Origin: an uncultured Prevotella sp.
Lineage (GTDB): Bacteria; Bacteroidota; Bacteroidia; Bacteroidales; Bacteroidaceae
DNA: 11,135 nt
Direction: 5' to 3'
Assembly: GCA_947095945.1 (NCBI GenBank)
Contig: CAMUQM010000050.1
Span: forward strand, 1 to 11,135
Below, in pieces: positions 1-6,269 of this stretch. The stretch's first letter is position 1, and the number at the start of each line of letters is the position of its first letter. Both the position numbers and the translations under genes were made by a program. Under the pieces are notes generated by a model. The model was not told where the DNA came from and did not search any database. It saw only the letters and a list, made by a program, of their open reading frames with translations.

Positions 1-1370
1 AGGCACAGTTGGGTGAGCGTCGTGCTCGTTTCATTCGTTCTATGCGTTATATGGCACGTCATCGTAGTATTCAAGACAAGATGATGTTCGTCTTTTCTGC
101 TAAGAACTTAACACAAATGTATCGCCGTCTTCGTTTCGTACGTGAGTATGCAGCCTACCAGCGTGCGCAGGGCGAACAGCTGAAAGCTAAGCAGATGCAG
201 GTGGATGAGAAGCATACACAGTTGAAGCAGGTGCGTATCAATAAGAGTAACCTTCTCTACAAAGACCGTCAGGTACATGCTCAGATGGAGCGTAAGCGTG
301 TCGAGCAACAGACGGTTGTTACCTCTTTGCAGAATGACCAGAAGGTATTGCAAGGCGTTATCGCACAGCGCCGTCAACAGCAACAGGCTTTGAATGCGCA
401 GATTGACCGACTTATTCAGATTGAAATACAGAAGGCTCGCGAACGTGCTATAGCTGAAGCAAAGGCGCAGGCTGCCGCTCGTGCCGCTGCTGCTAAGAAG
501 CGTGCAGAGGAATTGGCACGTAAGAAGGCTGCTGCAGAAGCTGCTGCTCGTGAGAATGCTCGTCGTATTGCTGAGGCAAAGGAGCGTGAGGAGAAAGCTA
601 AGGCTGCCGCTCGTGCTGCTGCTGAGGCTGCAGAGAAAGCTCGTCAGGAAGCTGCTGCTCGTGCTGCCACTGCCCGTGCTGCTGCAGAAAAGGCACGTCA
701 GGAAGCATTGCAGAAGGAACGTGTTGCCGCTCGTGAGCGTGCTATCCGTAAGGTTGAGGAGCAGGAGGCAGCTGCTAAGGCTGCGCAGGAAAGAGCTGAA
801 GCACGTGCTGCTGCCGAGCAGGCTCGTGCCGACCAGATGGCTCGTGAGGCTGAGGCAAGCCGTGTGGCTGCTGAGCGTAAGGCTGATGCCGACCGTGCAC
901 GAGCAGCCCGTGAGGCGGAAGCTGCGAGAGCATCTGCTGCTGAAAGCAATGATATGCTTAGTTCAGCCGACCGTGCAATAACTGGTAATTTTGCTAATAA
1001 CCGTGGTAGATTGCCTATGCCATTGACGGGGCAGATTGTCAGCCATTTCGGTCAGTACAACGTGGCTGGTATGTCAAATATCCGCTTGAACAATGATGGT
1101 ATCAATATTAAGGGTGCTCCGGGAAGTGCTGTTCGCAGTGTCTTTATGGGTGAGGTAAGCGGTGTCTTCATGGCAGGTGGTATGAGTGTCGTGATGATTC
1201 GTCACGGTATTTATATATCTGTTTATGCTAACTTGGGTTCTGTAGGTGTCAGCAAGGGACAGAAGGTTGGTACCGGTCAGACTATCGGAACTGTTGGTAA
1301 GACAGGTATTCTTCAGTTCCAGTTGCGTAAGGAGACAGCTAAGCTGAATCCGGAGCAGTGGTTGCGCTGA
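1..1370 (+). CDS. EnvC-like murein hydrolase activator with degenerate LytM/M23 domain (5' end outside window)
   Basis: The frame is open from the left edge and ends at TGA 1368-1370. The first possible start is a TTG at position 9, so the real start and any signal peptide lie upstream. About 453 residues are visible. Residues 1-140 (from the TTG) are helical and charged, with the stretch NLTQMYRRLRFVREYAAYQ that I associate with the Bacteroidetes EnvC family. Residues about 141-312 are an Ala/Arg/Glu/Lys-rich helix, surely a long coiled coil. Residues about 333-453 are a LytM (peptidase M23) fold. The canonical HxGID reads NDGIN (N362, N366), YxHL reads YANL (N408), and HLHFE reads ILQFQ (Q436), so the zinc ligands and catalytic histidines are gone. 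In E. coli a catalytically dead LytM protein, EnvC, activates the amidases AmiA and AmiB at the septum. A similar periplasmic amidase-activating role is inferred here. Confident in the family, less so in the partner enzyme. Confidence 0.88.
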   Translation, partial: AQLGERRARFIRSMRYMARHRSIQDKMMFVFSAKNLTQMYRRLRFVREYAAYQRAQGEQLKAKQMQVDEKHTQLKQVRINKSNLLYKDRQVHAQMERKRVEQQTVVTSLQNDQKVLQGVIAQRRQQQQALNAQIDRLIQIEIQKARERAIAEAKAQAAARAAAAKKRAEELARKKAAAEAAARENARRIAEAKEREEKAKAAARAAAEAAEKARQEAAARAATARAAAEKARQEALQKERVAARERAIRKVEEQEAAAKAAQERAEARAAAEQARADQMAREAEASRVAAERKADADRARAAREAEAARASAAESNDMLSSADRAITGNFANNRGRLPMPLTGQIVSHFGQYNVAGMSNIRLNNDGINIKGAPGSAVRSVFMGEVSGVFMAGGMSVVMIRHGIYISVYANLGSVGVSKGQKVGTGQTIGTVGKTGILQFQLRKETAKLNPEQWLR

Positions 1371-1478
1371 TAAGTATCTTATCTCTTATATTAATAATGT
1401 AGGCTTATTGAGTGTAAAGTGACGGTATCTTGCCTCGTATTTTATCGTCTTACCAATCTCAATAGTACGTTATAACTA

Positions 1479-1529
1479 AATTATCTTCATGAAAAGAAAT
1501 ATTCTTCTCATGGAGATAATTCTTTTTTA
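1479..1529 (+). terminator. AT-rich hairpin followed by a T-run, possible terminator of the envC-like gene
   Basis: Arms 1479-1498 and 1502-1521 are complementary at 18 of 20 positions around a 3-nt loop, and the hairpin is followed by a T-rich tract (1521-1529, interrupted once by C). It lies about 110 bp after the EnvC-like stop codon. The stem is mostly A:T and the distance is long for a terminator, so it could also be a repeat-type palindrome. The role is inferred from shape alone. Confidence 0.45.
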
Positions 1530-1652
1530 TCATGAATAAAAATACTTGTTGATTGCTGTTTAGTAAAGCTTTTTCCTCATAATAGTTAGCTATTAACATC
1601 TTACTATCTTCTTTATAATGCCCATAATGCCCTTTTCTTCTCATTCTCAACT

Positions 1653-1730
1653 GTTGTGTTGTTGCTTCGCACATGTTGTGCTGACGGTTAGCACCATTGG
1701 TGTTGAGTGTCAAACAGATTGCAATCTGTT
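1653..1730 (+). repeat. Palindromic intergenic repeat, copy A
   Basis: This aligns without gaps to 8812-8889, at about 57 of 78 identical positions, and at 45 of 59 over the first 59 bp. Shared blocks include GTGTTG, CGCAC, TGTTGTGCT and CACCnTTGGTG or its near equivalent, then a GCAAT-centred palindrome at the 3' end. Copy A ends in a perfect 18-bp palindrome at 1713-1730 (half-site AACAGATTG). Both copies lie in the same orientation between two co-directional genes. This suggests a dispersed repeat family, but only two copies can be seen here and the function is unknown. Confidence 0.65.
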
Positions 1731-1928
1731 ATCGAAGTGGCTTCAACTTATTGTTGAGAGATAGATAGAAGTAAGTTTTATAAATTTCTATTGTAGGCTA
1801 CTGATTCTCTAATTTGTATTCATTAGCTATATGTTTTGTTCTAAAAAAGAATATATTTGTTCTATTCCTCTTTATTTGGTAGAGAAAAACCAAAAGGCAT
1901 AAATTGTAATTTAATATCTAATTTATTT

Positions 1929-1957
1929 TTTGCTTTGCGGATAAATGTTTATATTTG
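1929..1957 (+). promoter_or_regulatory. Candidate Bacteroidetes promoter for the acyl-CoA synthetase gene
   Basis: TATATTTG at 1950-1957 matches the Bacteroidetes -7 consensus TAnnTTTG exactly. A TTTG at 1929-1932 could serve as the -33 element, but the 17-nt spacing is shorter than the usual 19-21. This would give a 5' UTR of about 80 nt. A second exact -7 match (TATATTTG, 1852-1859) lies upstream without a well-placed TTTG. Confidence 0.5.
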
Positions 1958-2043
1958 CAGAAAATAAAGTGCAATCAGTTATTTGAATAAAGTTCTTTTA
2001 GATTTTTGCATATGCTGATTTGACGAAGATAAATTAAGACACA

Positions 2044-3852
2044 ATGCAGACAATTGGACATCTCTCTGTTCTTATTCATGAACAAGCAAAAAAATACGGT
2101 GCTAAACCGGCAATCACTTTCCGTAACTTTGGTAGTTTAGAGTGGAAGACTGTGTCATGGAACCAGTTTTCAATGCGCGTAAAGGAAGTCTCCAATGCGC
2201 TCTTGAACCTTGGAATGAAGCCACAAGAGGCTATTGCTGTGTTCTCACAGAACTGTGTTCATCATCTTTATACAGACTATGGTGCATACGGAGTGCGTGT
2301 GATTACTATTCCATTCTATGCAACAAGCTCCGAACAACAGATACAGTATATGATTCAGGATGCTGGTGTAAAGTTTCTTTTTGTTGGTGAACAAGAGCAA
2401 TATGATAAAGCACGTCGTATCACCTCACTTTGTCCTACGTTGGAGCGAATCATTGTCTTTGACTCAAGTGTACGTCTTAGTCAGCATGATCCTAATACGA
2501 TTTATTTTGAAGACTTCTTGAAGTTAGGTGAGGGCTTCCCACGTGAATCAGAAGTTGAAGAACGTTGGGCAGAGGCAAACTATGAAGATATTTGTAATAT
2601 TCTTTATACAAGTGGTACTACGGGTGAGAGTAAGGGCGTTATCTTGACTTATAAGATGTATCAGGTAGCTATGGATGCGAACGCTAAGAGTGTGCCTATT
2701 AATGATAAAGATCGTGTTATCAACTTCTTGCCGTTCAGTCATGTCTTTGAACGTGGTTGGGCTTGTTTGGCACTTTCTGTAGGAGCTGAGTTGATTGTAA
2801 ATACTTATCCAAAGGAGATTCAGCAAAGTATGCGTGAAACGCATCCAACGAGTATGGCTGCTGTACCTCGTTTCTGGGAGAAAGTTTATGTTGCTGTAAA
2901 GGAGCGTATGGAGAACTCCAGCATAGTTCAGCGTAAGCTATTCTATCATGCTCTGAATGTCGGAAGGAAGAGAAATGTACAGTATTTAGCACGTGGTAAG
3001 CGTGTGCCTTTGACTTTGGAAATGGAATACAAGTTTATCAATAAGACTGTATTAAGTCTTGTTCGTAAGCAGTTAGGATTGGAGAATCCTCATATCTTCC
3101 CAACGGCAGGTGCATACGTGTCACCTGAAGTAGAGGAATTTGTACATAGCATCGGACTTAATATGCTTGTTGGTTATGGCTTAACAGAGACCTTGGCTAC
3201 GGTTACTTGTGATCGTGCAGACCAGTCTTATACAGTTGGTTCTGTCGGTAGACCACTTGATTGTATTGATATCAAGATTAGTGATGAAGGCGAGGTTATG
3301 CTGAAAGGTCCTACGATTATGCCGGGTTACTTCCGCCGCGATACAGCTAATGCAGAAGCTTTTGATAAGGATGGCTACTTCCATACTGGTGATGCTGGTT
3401 ATATGAAGGATGGTGAGTTGTTCTTAAAGGAGCGTATCAAGGATCTCTTCAAGACTTCAAATGGTAAGTATATAGCGCCACAGATGGTGGAAGCTATGCT
3501 GCTGGTTGATAAGTTTATTGAGCAGGTATCTGTTGTTGCTGACCAGCGTAAGTTTGTCGCTGCGTTGATTGTTCCAGAGTTCTCTGTATTGGAAGAGTGG
3601 GCAAAAGAGAATCACATAGAGTTTAAGGATCGTGAGGAGTTATGCCAAAATGAGCGTGTTAATACAATGATGCGTGAGCGTATCGAGACCTTGCAGCAGC
3701 GTTTGGCATCATACGAGAAGATTAAACGATTCACCCTCCTTCCTCACCATTTCTCAATGGAAAGTGGAGAGTTGACGAATACATTGAAGCTGAAGCGTTC
3801 GGTTGTAAACCGCCGCTATCAGGATGTAATAGAGAAGATGTACGAGGAGTAG
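2044..3852 (+). CDS. Long-chain fatty acid-CoA ligase (AMP-binding, ANL superfamily)
   Basis: The 602-residue length is normal for the FadD15/ACSL-like branch. It should activate long-chain fatty acids to acyl-CoA through an acyl-adenylate, using ATP and CoA, probably peripherally at the inner membrane. The adenylation motifs are in order: the P-loop YTSGTTGESKG at 188-198 (the usual TSGTTGxPKG, with Ser196 replacing Pro), GYGLTET at 377-383, the hinge-side YFHTGD at 445-450, KERIKDLFKTSNGKYIAP at 462-479, and a C-terminal ELTNTLKLKR at 576-585 that holds the catalytic-type lysine. The ATG at 2044 fits the family N-terminus and lies about 80 nt after a -7 box. The next gene, prfB, starts 106 bp downstream across a 9-bp repeat array. 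The exact chain-length preference cannot be read from sequence. Confidence 0.92.
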   Translation: MQTIGHLSVLIHEQAKKYGAKPAITFRNFGSLEWKTVSWNQFSMRVKEVSNALLNLGMKPQEAIAVFSQNCVHHLYTDYGAYGVRVITIPFYATSSEQQIQYMIQDAGVKFLFVGEQEQYDKARRITSLCPTLERIIVFDSSVRLSQHDPNTIYFEDFLKLGEGFPRESEVEERWAEANYEDICNILYTSGTTGESKGVILTYKMYQVAMDANAKSVPINDKDRVINFLPFSHVFERGWACLALSVGAELIVNTYPKEIQQSMRETHPTSMAAVPRFWEKVYVAVKERMENSSIVQRKLFYHALNVGRKRNVQYLARGKRVPLTLEMEYKFINKTVLSLVRKQLGLENPHIFPTAGAYVSPEVEEFVHSIGLNMLVGYGLTETLATVTCDRADQSYTVGSVGRPLDCIDIKISDEGEVMLKGPTIMPGYFRRDTANAEAFDKDGYFHTGDAGYMKDGELFLKERIKDLFKTSNGKYIAPQMVEAMLLVDKFIEQVSVVADQRKFVAALIVPEFSVLEEWAKENHIEFKDREELCQNERVNTMMRERIETLQQRLASYEKIKRFTLLPHHFSMESGELTNTLKLKRSVVNRRYQDVIEKMYEE

Positions 3853-3862
3853 ACGAGTGGAT

Positions 3863-3932
3863 TGGGGATAGTTTTCCCATAGTCTCACATAGTTTTTCTA
3901 GTTTTCCTAGTTACCCTAGTTATTCTAGTTGC
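3863..3932 (+). repeat. 9-bp tandem repeat array (TAGTT-based) between the acyl-CoA synthetase gene and prfB
   Basis: TAGTT recurs with an exact 9-bp period at 3890, 3899, 3908, 3917 and 3926, each unit being TAGTT plus four C/T-rich or A/T-rich bases. Two degenerate units precede it at 3869 and 3880. A weak hairpin (TGGGGA 3863-3868 with TTCCCA 3874-3879) sits at the upstream edge. Several units read TAGTTTTC or TAGTTTTT, one base short of the -7 box TAnnTTTG. The array ends 26 bp before the prfB ATG. Copy-number variation between strains would be expected of such an array, but that is inference. Confidence 0.7.
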
Positions 3933-3958
3933 TCATCTCCAACGATAAACAAATAAAG

Positions 3959-5074
3959 ATGATTACAGCAGATCAGCTAAAAGATATCCAAGAACGCACA
4001 GAAGCGTTGCACCGTTATCTTGATATTGACAAGAAACGAATTGAATTTGAGGAGGAACAACTCCGTACACAAGCCCCAGACTTTTGGGATGATCCAGCTC
4101 GTGCACAGGAGCAGATGAAGAAAGTTAAGGATATTGAGAAATGGGTTAAAGACTATGATAAGGCTCGCGCGCTGGCTGATGAAGTACAGTTGGCGTTCGA
4201 TTTCTATAAAGATGAACTTGTTACTGAGGAGGAAGTTGATATAGTCTACGCTAAGGTTCTTAAGATAATTGAAGGATTGGAACTTAAGAATATGCTTCGT
4301 CAGGAGGAAGATCCGATGGAGTGTGTGATGAAGATTAACTCTGGTGCGGGCGGTACGGAGAGTCAAGACTGGGCTTCTATGCTGATGCGTATGTATATGC
4401 GTTGGGGCGAAGCACAGGGATATCATGTGACAATCTCGGACATTCAAGATGGCGACGAAGCTGGTATTAAGAGTGTGACGATGAAGTTCGAGGGTGGAGA
4501 GTATGCTTACGGCTATCTGAAGAGTGAGAATGGAGTACACCGATTAGTACGTGTTAGTCCGTTCAATGCCCAAGGTAAGCGTATGACAAGCTTTGCCAGC
4601 GTTTTCGTTACCCCATTGGTAGACGACACTATCGAGGTATATGTTGACCCAGCTCGTGTTAGTTGGGATACTTTCCGTTCGAGTGGTGCGGGTGGACAGA
4701 ACGTCAACAAGGTGGAGTCGGGTGTTCGTCTGCGCTATCAATATGAAGACCCTGATACTGGAGAACAGGAAGAAATCCTTATTGAGAATACGGAAACCCG
4801 TGATCAGCCAAAGAACCGTGCTAAGGCTATGCAGCTCTTGAAGTCACAGTTGTATGACCGTGCAATGAAGAAACGCATGGAAGAACAGGCTAAGATTGAG
4901 GCTGGTAAGAAGAAGATTGAGTGGGGAAGTCAGATTCGAAGTTATGTCTTTGATGACCGTCGTGTGAAGGATCACCGCACTAATTATCAGACTTCTGATG
5001 TGGATGGTGTGATGGATGGTAAGATTGATGACTTCATCAAGGCTTATCTAATGGAGTTCCCAACGGAGGAGTAA
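3959..5074 (+). CDS. prfB: Peptide chain release factor 2 (RF2), no programmed frameshift
   Basis: The product is 371 residues from the ATG at 3959. An in-frame TTG at 3929 would add ten residues encoded in repeat sequence and is not credible. RF2 recognises UGA and UAA at the ribosomal A site and triggers peptide release. The stop-codon recognition motif SPF is at 200-202, which marks RF2 rather than RF1, and the peptidyl-transferase-centre motif GGQ is at 245-247 within SGAGGQNVNKVES. After GGQ there is an insertion-like loop (YEDPDTGEQEEI, 262-273), then ENTETRDQPKNRAKAM where E. coli has QNDRSQHKNKDQAM. At the position of the E. coli frameshift site (CTT TGA C) this gene reads TAT CTT GAT ATT (4016-4027) in one continuous frame, so it is translated conventionally. 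Confidence 0.96.
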   Translation: MITADQLKDIQERTEALHRYLDIDKKRIEFEEEQLRTQAPDFWDDPARAQEQMKKVKDIEKWVKDYDKARALADEVQLAFDFYKDELVTEEEVDIVYAKVLKIIEGLELKNMLRQEEDPMECVMKINSGAGGTESQDWASMLMRMYMRWGEAQGYHVTISDIQDGDEAGIKSVTMKFEGGEYAYGYLKSENGVHRLVRVSPFNAQGKRMTSFASVFVTPLVDDTIEVYVDPARVSWDTFRSSGAGGQNVNKVESGVRLRYQYEDPDTGEQEEILIENTETRDQPKNRAKAMQLLKSQLYDRAMKKRMEEQAKIEAGKKKIEWGSQIRSYVFDDRRVKDHRTNYQTSDVDGVMDGKIDDFIKAYLMEFPTEE

Positions 5075-5129
5075 GAACCTCATTGCCACCTTATTTATTT
5101 GTGATATATAATCTTTAAATAATATAACT

Positions 5130-5267
5130 ATGAGCGAAAGAAGTAAAGTAAACCGTAAGGAAAGAGAACTTAAACAAGAAAAACAGGCTAATCGTGTTAT
5201 TGCATGGATTGCAGTGATATTGGTTGCTTTGGGTATCCTTACAATCATTATAGCATCAAATAGCTAA
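5130..5267 (+). CDS. 45-residue single-pass membrane protein, function unknown
   Basis: The ORF runs from ATG 5130-5132 to TAA 5265-5267. Residues 1-21 are very basic and polar (SERSKVNRKERELKQEKQ), and residues about 22-41 are a continuous hydrophobic segment (VIAWIAVILVALGILTIIIA) with a short polar tail. By the positive-inside rule it should sit with its N-terminus in the cytoplasm. It starts 55 bp after the prfB stop on the same strand and may be co-transcribed. A terminator-like hairpin follows it. Its composition and clean hydrophobic boundary look like a real gene rather than chance, but I recognise no named family and assign no function. Confidence 0.68.
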   Translation: MSERSKVNRKERELKQEKQANRVIAWIAVILVALGILTIIIASNS

Positions 5268-5289
5268 TAATCATAGTATTGATAGTGGA

Positions 5290-5331
5290 CGACTGATGTG
5301 CCTTTGATAGGCAACAGTCGGTTGTTATTTT
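5290..5331 (+). terminator. Terminator-like hairpin after the small membrane protein gene
   Basis: An outer stem CGACTG (5290-5295) with CAGTCG (5315-5320) and an inner stem TGCCT (5299-5303) with AGGCA (5309-5313) close a TTGAT loop, followed by the T-rich tract GTTGTTATTTT. This would end or attenuate the upstream transcript (prfB and the small gene). The CYTH gene begins only 17 bp later, so partial read-through is plausible. Confidence 0.6.
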
Positions 5332-5336
5332 AACAA

Positions 5337-5345
5337 GGGGGGGGG
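5337..5345 (+). repeat. G9 homopolymer directly before the CYTH gene start
   Basis: Nine consecutive G residues end 2 nt before the ATG at 5348. In the CYTH frame the upstream sequence runs to a TGA at 5294-5296 with no start codon in between, so the tract is in the untranslated leader and does not alter the reading frame. Length changes would affect only leader spacing and structure. Confidence 0.8.
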
Positions 5346-5347
5346 TC

Positions 5348-5845
5348 ATGAGTGGATTAGAGATTGAAAGAAAGTTCTTAGTTCATAAGAATAAGGACTG
5401 GAAAAGCCTTGCAAGCAGTTGTAGTCATATACAACAAGGATATTTTGCAGCTGTTAATACCGTCCGTGTTCGTATCAGGGACGATAAAGGATATCTGACT
5501 ATCAAAGGTCCATCACGCAAGGGTGGTCTATCACGTTATGAGTTTGAGAAAGAGATTACACTGGAGGAAGCACAGCAGCTTATGCTGTTATGCGAGCCCG
5601 GTGTGATTGATAAGCATCGTTATCTTGTTCCTTTTGGTAGACATACTTTCGAGATAGACGAGTTTCATGGTGATAATGAAGGTCTCGTTTTGGCTGAGGT
5701 TGAGTTAGGTAGTGAGGATGAGTCTTTTGAAAAACCAGACTTTATTGGCTTAGAGGTGACGGGAAATCGCCACTTCTATAATTCTCAAATGCGCCGTAAT
5801 CCATTTAAGCTTTGGCGTGATATCGTACAAGAAGAATACCGATAA
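5348..5845 (+). CDS. CYTH domain protein (triphosphate tunnel metalloenzyme family)
   Basis: The product is 165 residues. The N-terminal ExExK signature is present as E5-I-E7-R-K9, followed by the tunnel-lining charged strands: TVRVRIR (38-44), YLTIKG (49-54), RYEFEKEI (63-70), DKHRYLV (88-94), FEIDEFHG (101-108) and LAEVELGSE (115-123). Bacterial single-domain CYTH proteins of this size usually hydrolyse inorganic triphosphate with a divalent metal; others bind or cleave nucleotide triphosphates. I infer a cytosolic triphosphatase. The ATG at 5348 places the EIERKFLV motif near the N-terminus as expected. The 3' end overlaps the convergent VanZ-like gene by 41 bp. A shared pathway with the neighbours is not evident. 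Confidence 0.88.
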   Translation: MSGLEIERKFLVHKNKDWKSLASSCSHIQQGYFAAVNTVRVRIRDDKGYLTIKGPSRKGGLSRYEFEKEITLEEAQQLMLLCEPGVIDKHRYLVPFGRHTFEIDEFHGDNEGLVLAEVELGSEDESFEKPDFIGLEVTGNRHFYNSQMRRNPFKLWRDIVQEEYR

Positions 5846-6197
5846 GTAAGGCTATTGTTGAACCTATAGCATCTGCAAAGAAGTCGAGCCATTCGCCACT
5901 TCGATTCCCATTCGTGCAGTAGGACTGAAGAACTTCAATGAGTCCTCCCATAATAATAGGTATCATCCAGACCCATACGACAATGAATTTGAGGCTGGGA
6001 TGCTTTGTTGTACGTATGTATTCAAGGCTTATGCTTAGTCCTAAAACTAAGTAAATAAGGCTATGAGTCCACTTGTCTATAAACCTAACAGAACTCAGTG
6101 GCGTTTCTGGAATAGTCATAAAACACAGTATCCAAGTTCCTATTACAATAATACAACTAAATGGATATTTTGTAAAGATGTGTTGTAATATATTCAT
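5805..6197 (-). CDS. VanZ-like family membrane protein
   Basis: The product is 130 residues with about four predicted membrane segments (roughly 12-30, 44-60, 68-90 and 104-125). VanZ-family landmarks are DKWTHSLIYLVLGL (41-54), GGLIEVLQ (84-91) and NRSGEWLDFFADAIGS (98-113), with the conserved acidic and basic residues Asp41, His45, Glu88, Arg99, Asp105 and Asp109. VanZ is known for raising teicoplanin resistance in the Enterococcus VanA cluster, but most chromosomal homologues have no known function, so no resistance claim is made. The start at 6197 is a minus-strand ATG, with a perfect -7 box 21 bp upstream. The stop at 5805-5807 lies inside the 3' end of the CYTH gene. Confidence 0.85.
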   Translation of the reverse strand: MNILQHIFTKYPFSCIIVIGTWILCFMTIPETPLSSVRFIDKWTHSLIYLVLGLSISLEYIRTTKHPSLKFIVVWVWMIPIIMGGLIEVLQSYCTNGNRSGEWLDFFADAIGSTIALLIGILLVRYHAKA

Positions 6198-6210
6198 ATT
6201 TTACTTCTGA

Positions 6211-6245
6211 TTTGATACAAAAGTAGAGTTTTTTTCGTAAATTTG
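6211..6245 (+). promoter_or_regulatory. Candidate promoter for the NSS transporter gene
   Basis: TAAATTTG at 6238-6245 matches the Bacteroidetes -7 consensus exactly. TTTG at 6211-6214 is a possible -33 element, though the 23-nt spacing is longer than usual. The box includes the TTG at 6243, which rules out that TTG as a start and favours the ATG at 6270. Confidence 0.55.
6218..6225 (-). promoter_or_regulatory. Candidate -7 box for the VanZ-like gene
   Basis: Read on the minus strand, 6225-6218 is TACTTTTG, an exact match to TAnnTTTG, placed 20 nt before the ATG. I see no clear TTTG at -33 on this strand. Confidence 0.5.
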
Positions 6246-6269
6246 CGCATATATTCAAGTCAATTTTAT

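Larger units (their letters stand above)
1371..2043. other. 673-bp non-coding spacer
   Basis: I see no supported gene here. The only ORF of note, on the minus strand at 1459-1713, starts inside a repeat that also occurs at 8812-8889. It resembles no family I know and is probably spurious. The spacer holds an AT-rich hairpin (1479-1529), copy A of the intergenic repeat (1653-1730) and candidate -7 boxes for the acyl-CoA synthetase gene (1852-1859 and 1950-1957). The remainder (1371-1478, 1530-1652, 1731-1850) is AT-rich sequence in which I see nothing further. Confidence 0.6.

Noticed and set aside
481..981. 166-residue plus-strand ORF and an 83-residue minus-strand ORF over the coiled coil
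   Set aside because: Both are frame shadows of the repetitive GCT/CGT-rich coiled-coil coding sequence, with Leu/Arg- or Ala/Ser-only composition.
1489..1539. 16-residue ORF (MKRNILLMEIILFYHE) inside the 1479-1521 hairpin
   Set aside because: Too short and wholly inside an inverted repeat; no promoter or downstream gene close enough for it to be a leader peptide.
1459..1713. 84-residue minus-strand ORF in the spacer
   Set aside because: Its first 20 or so codons come from the repeat shared with 8812-8889, the rest from an AT-rich hairpin; there is no recognisable domain, and relatives of the repeat yield similar chance peptides.
3929..3958. TTG start giving RF2 ten extra residues
   Set aside because: The codons lie in and just after the 9-bp repeat array, and RF2 homologues begin at the MITADQLKDI equivalent.
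3977..4540. 187-residue minus-strand ORF opposite prfB
   Set aside because: It is antisense to a well-conserved RF2 sequence and has no recognisable motif.
5805..6197. VanZ-like gene as an antibiotic-resistance determinant
   Set aside because: Stand-alone chromosomal VanZ-domain genes are common and no vanA-type partners are present; resistance cannot be claimed from the domain.
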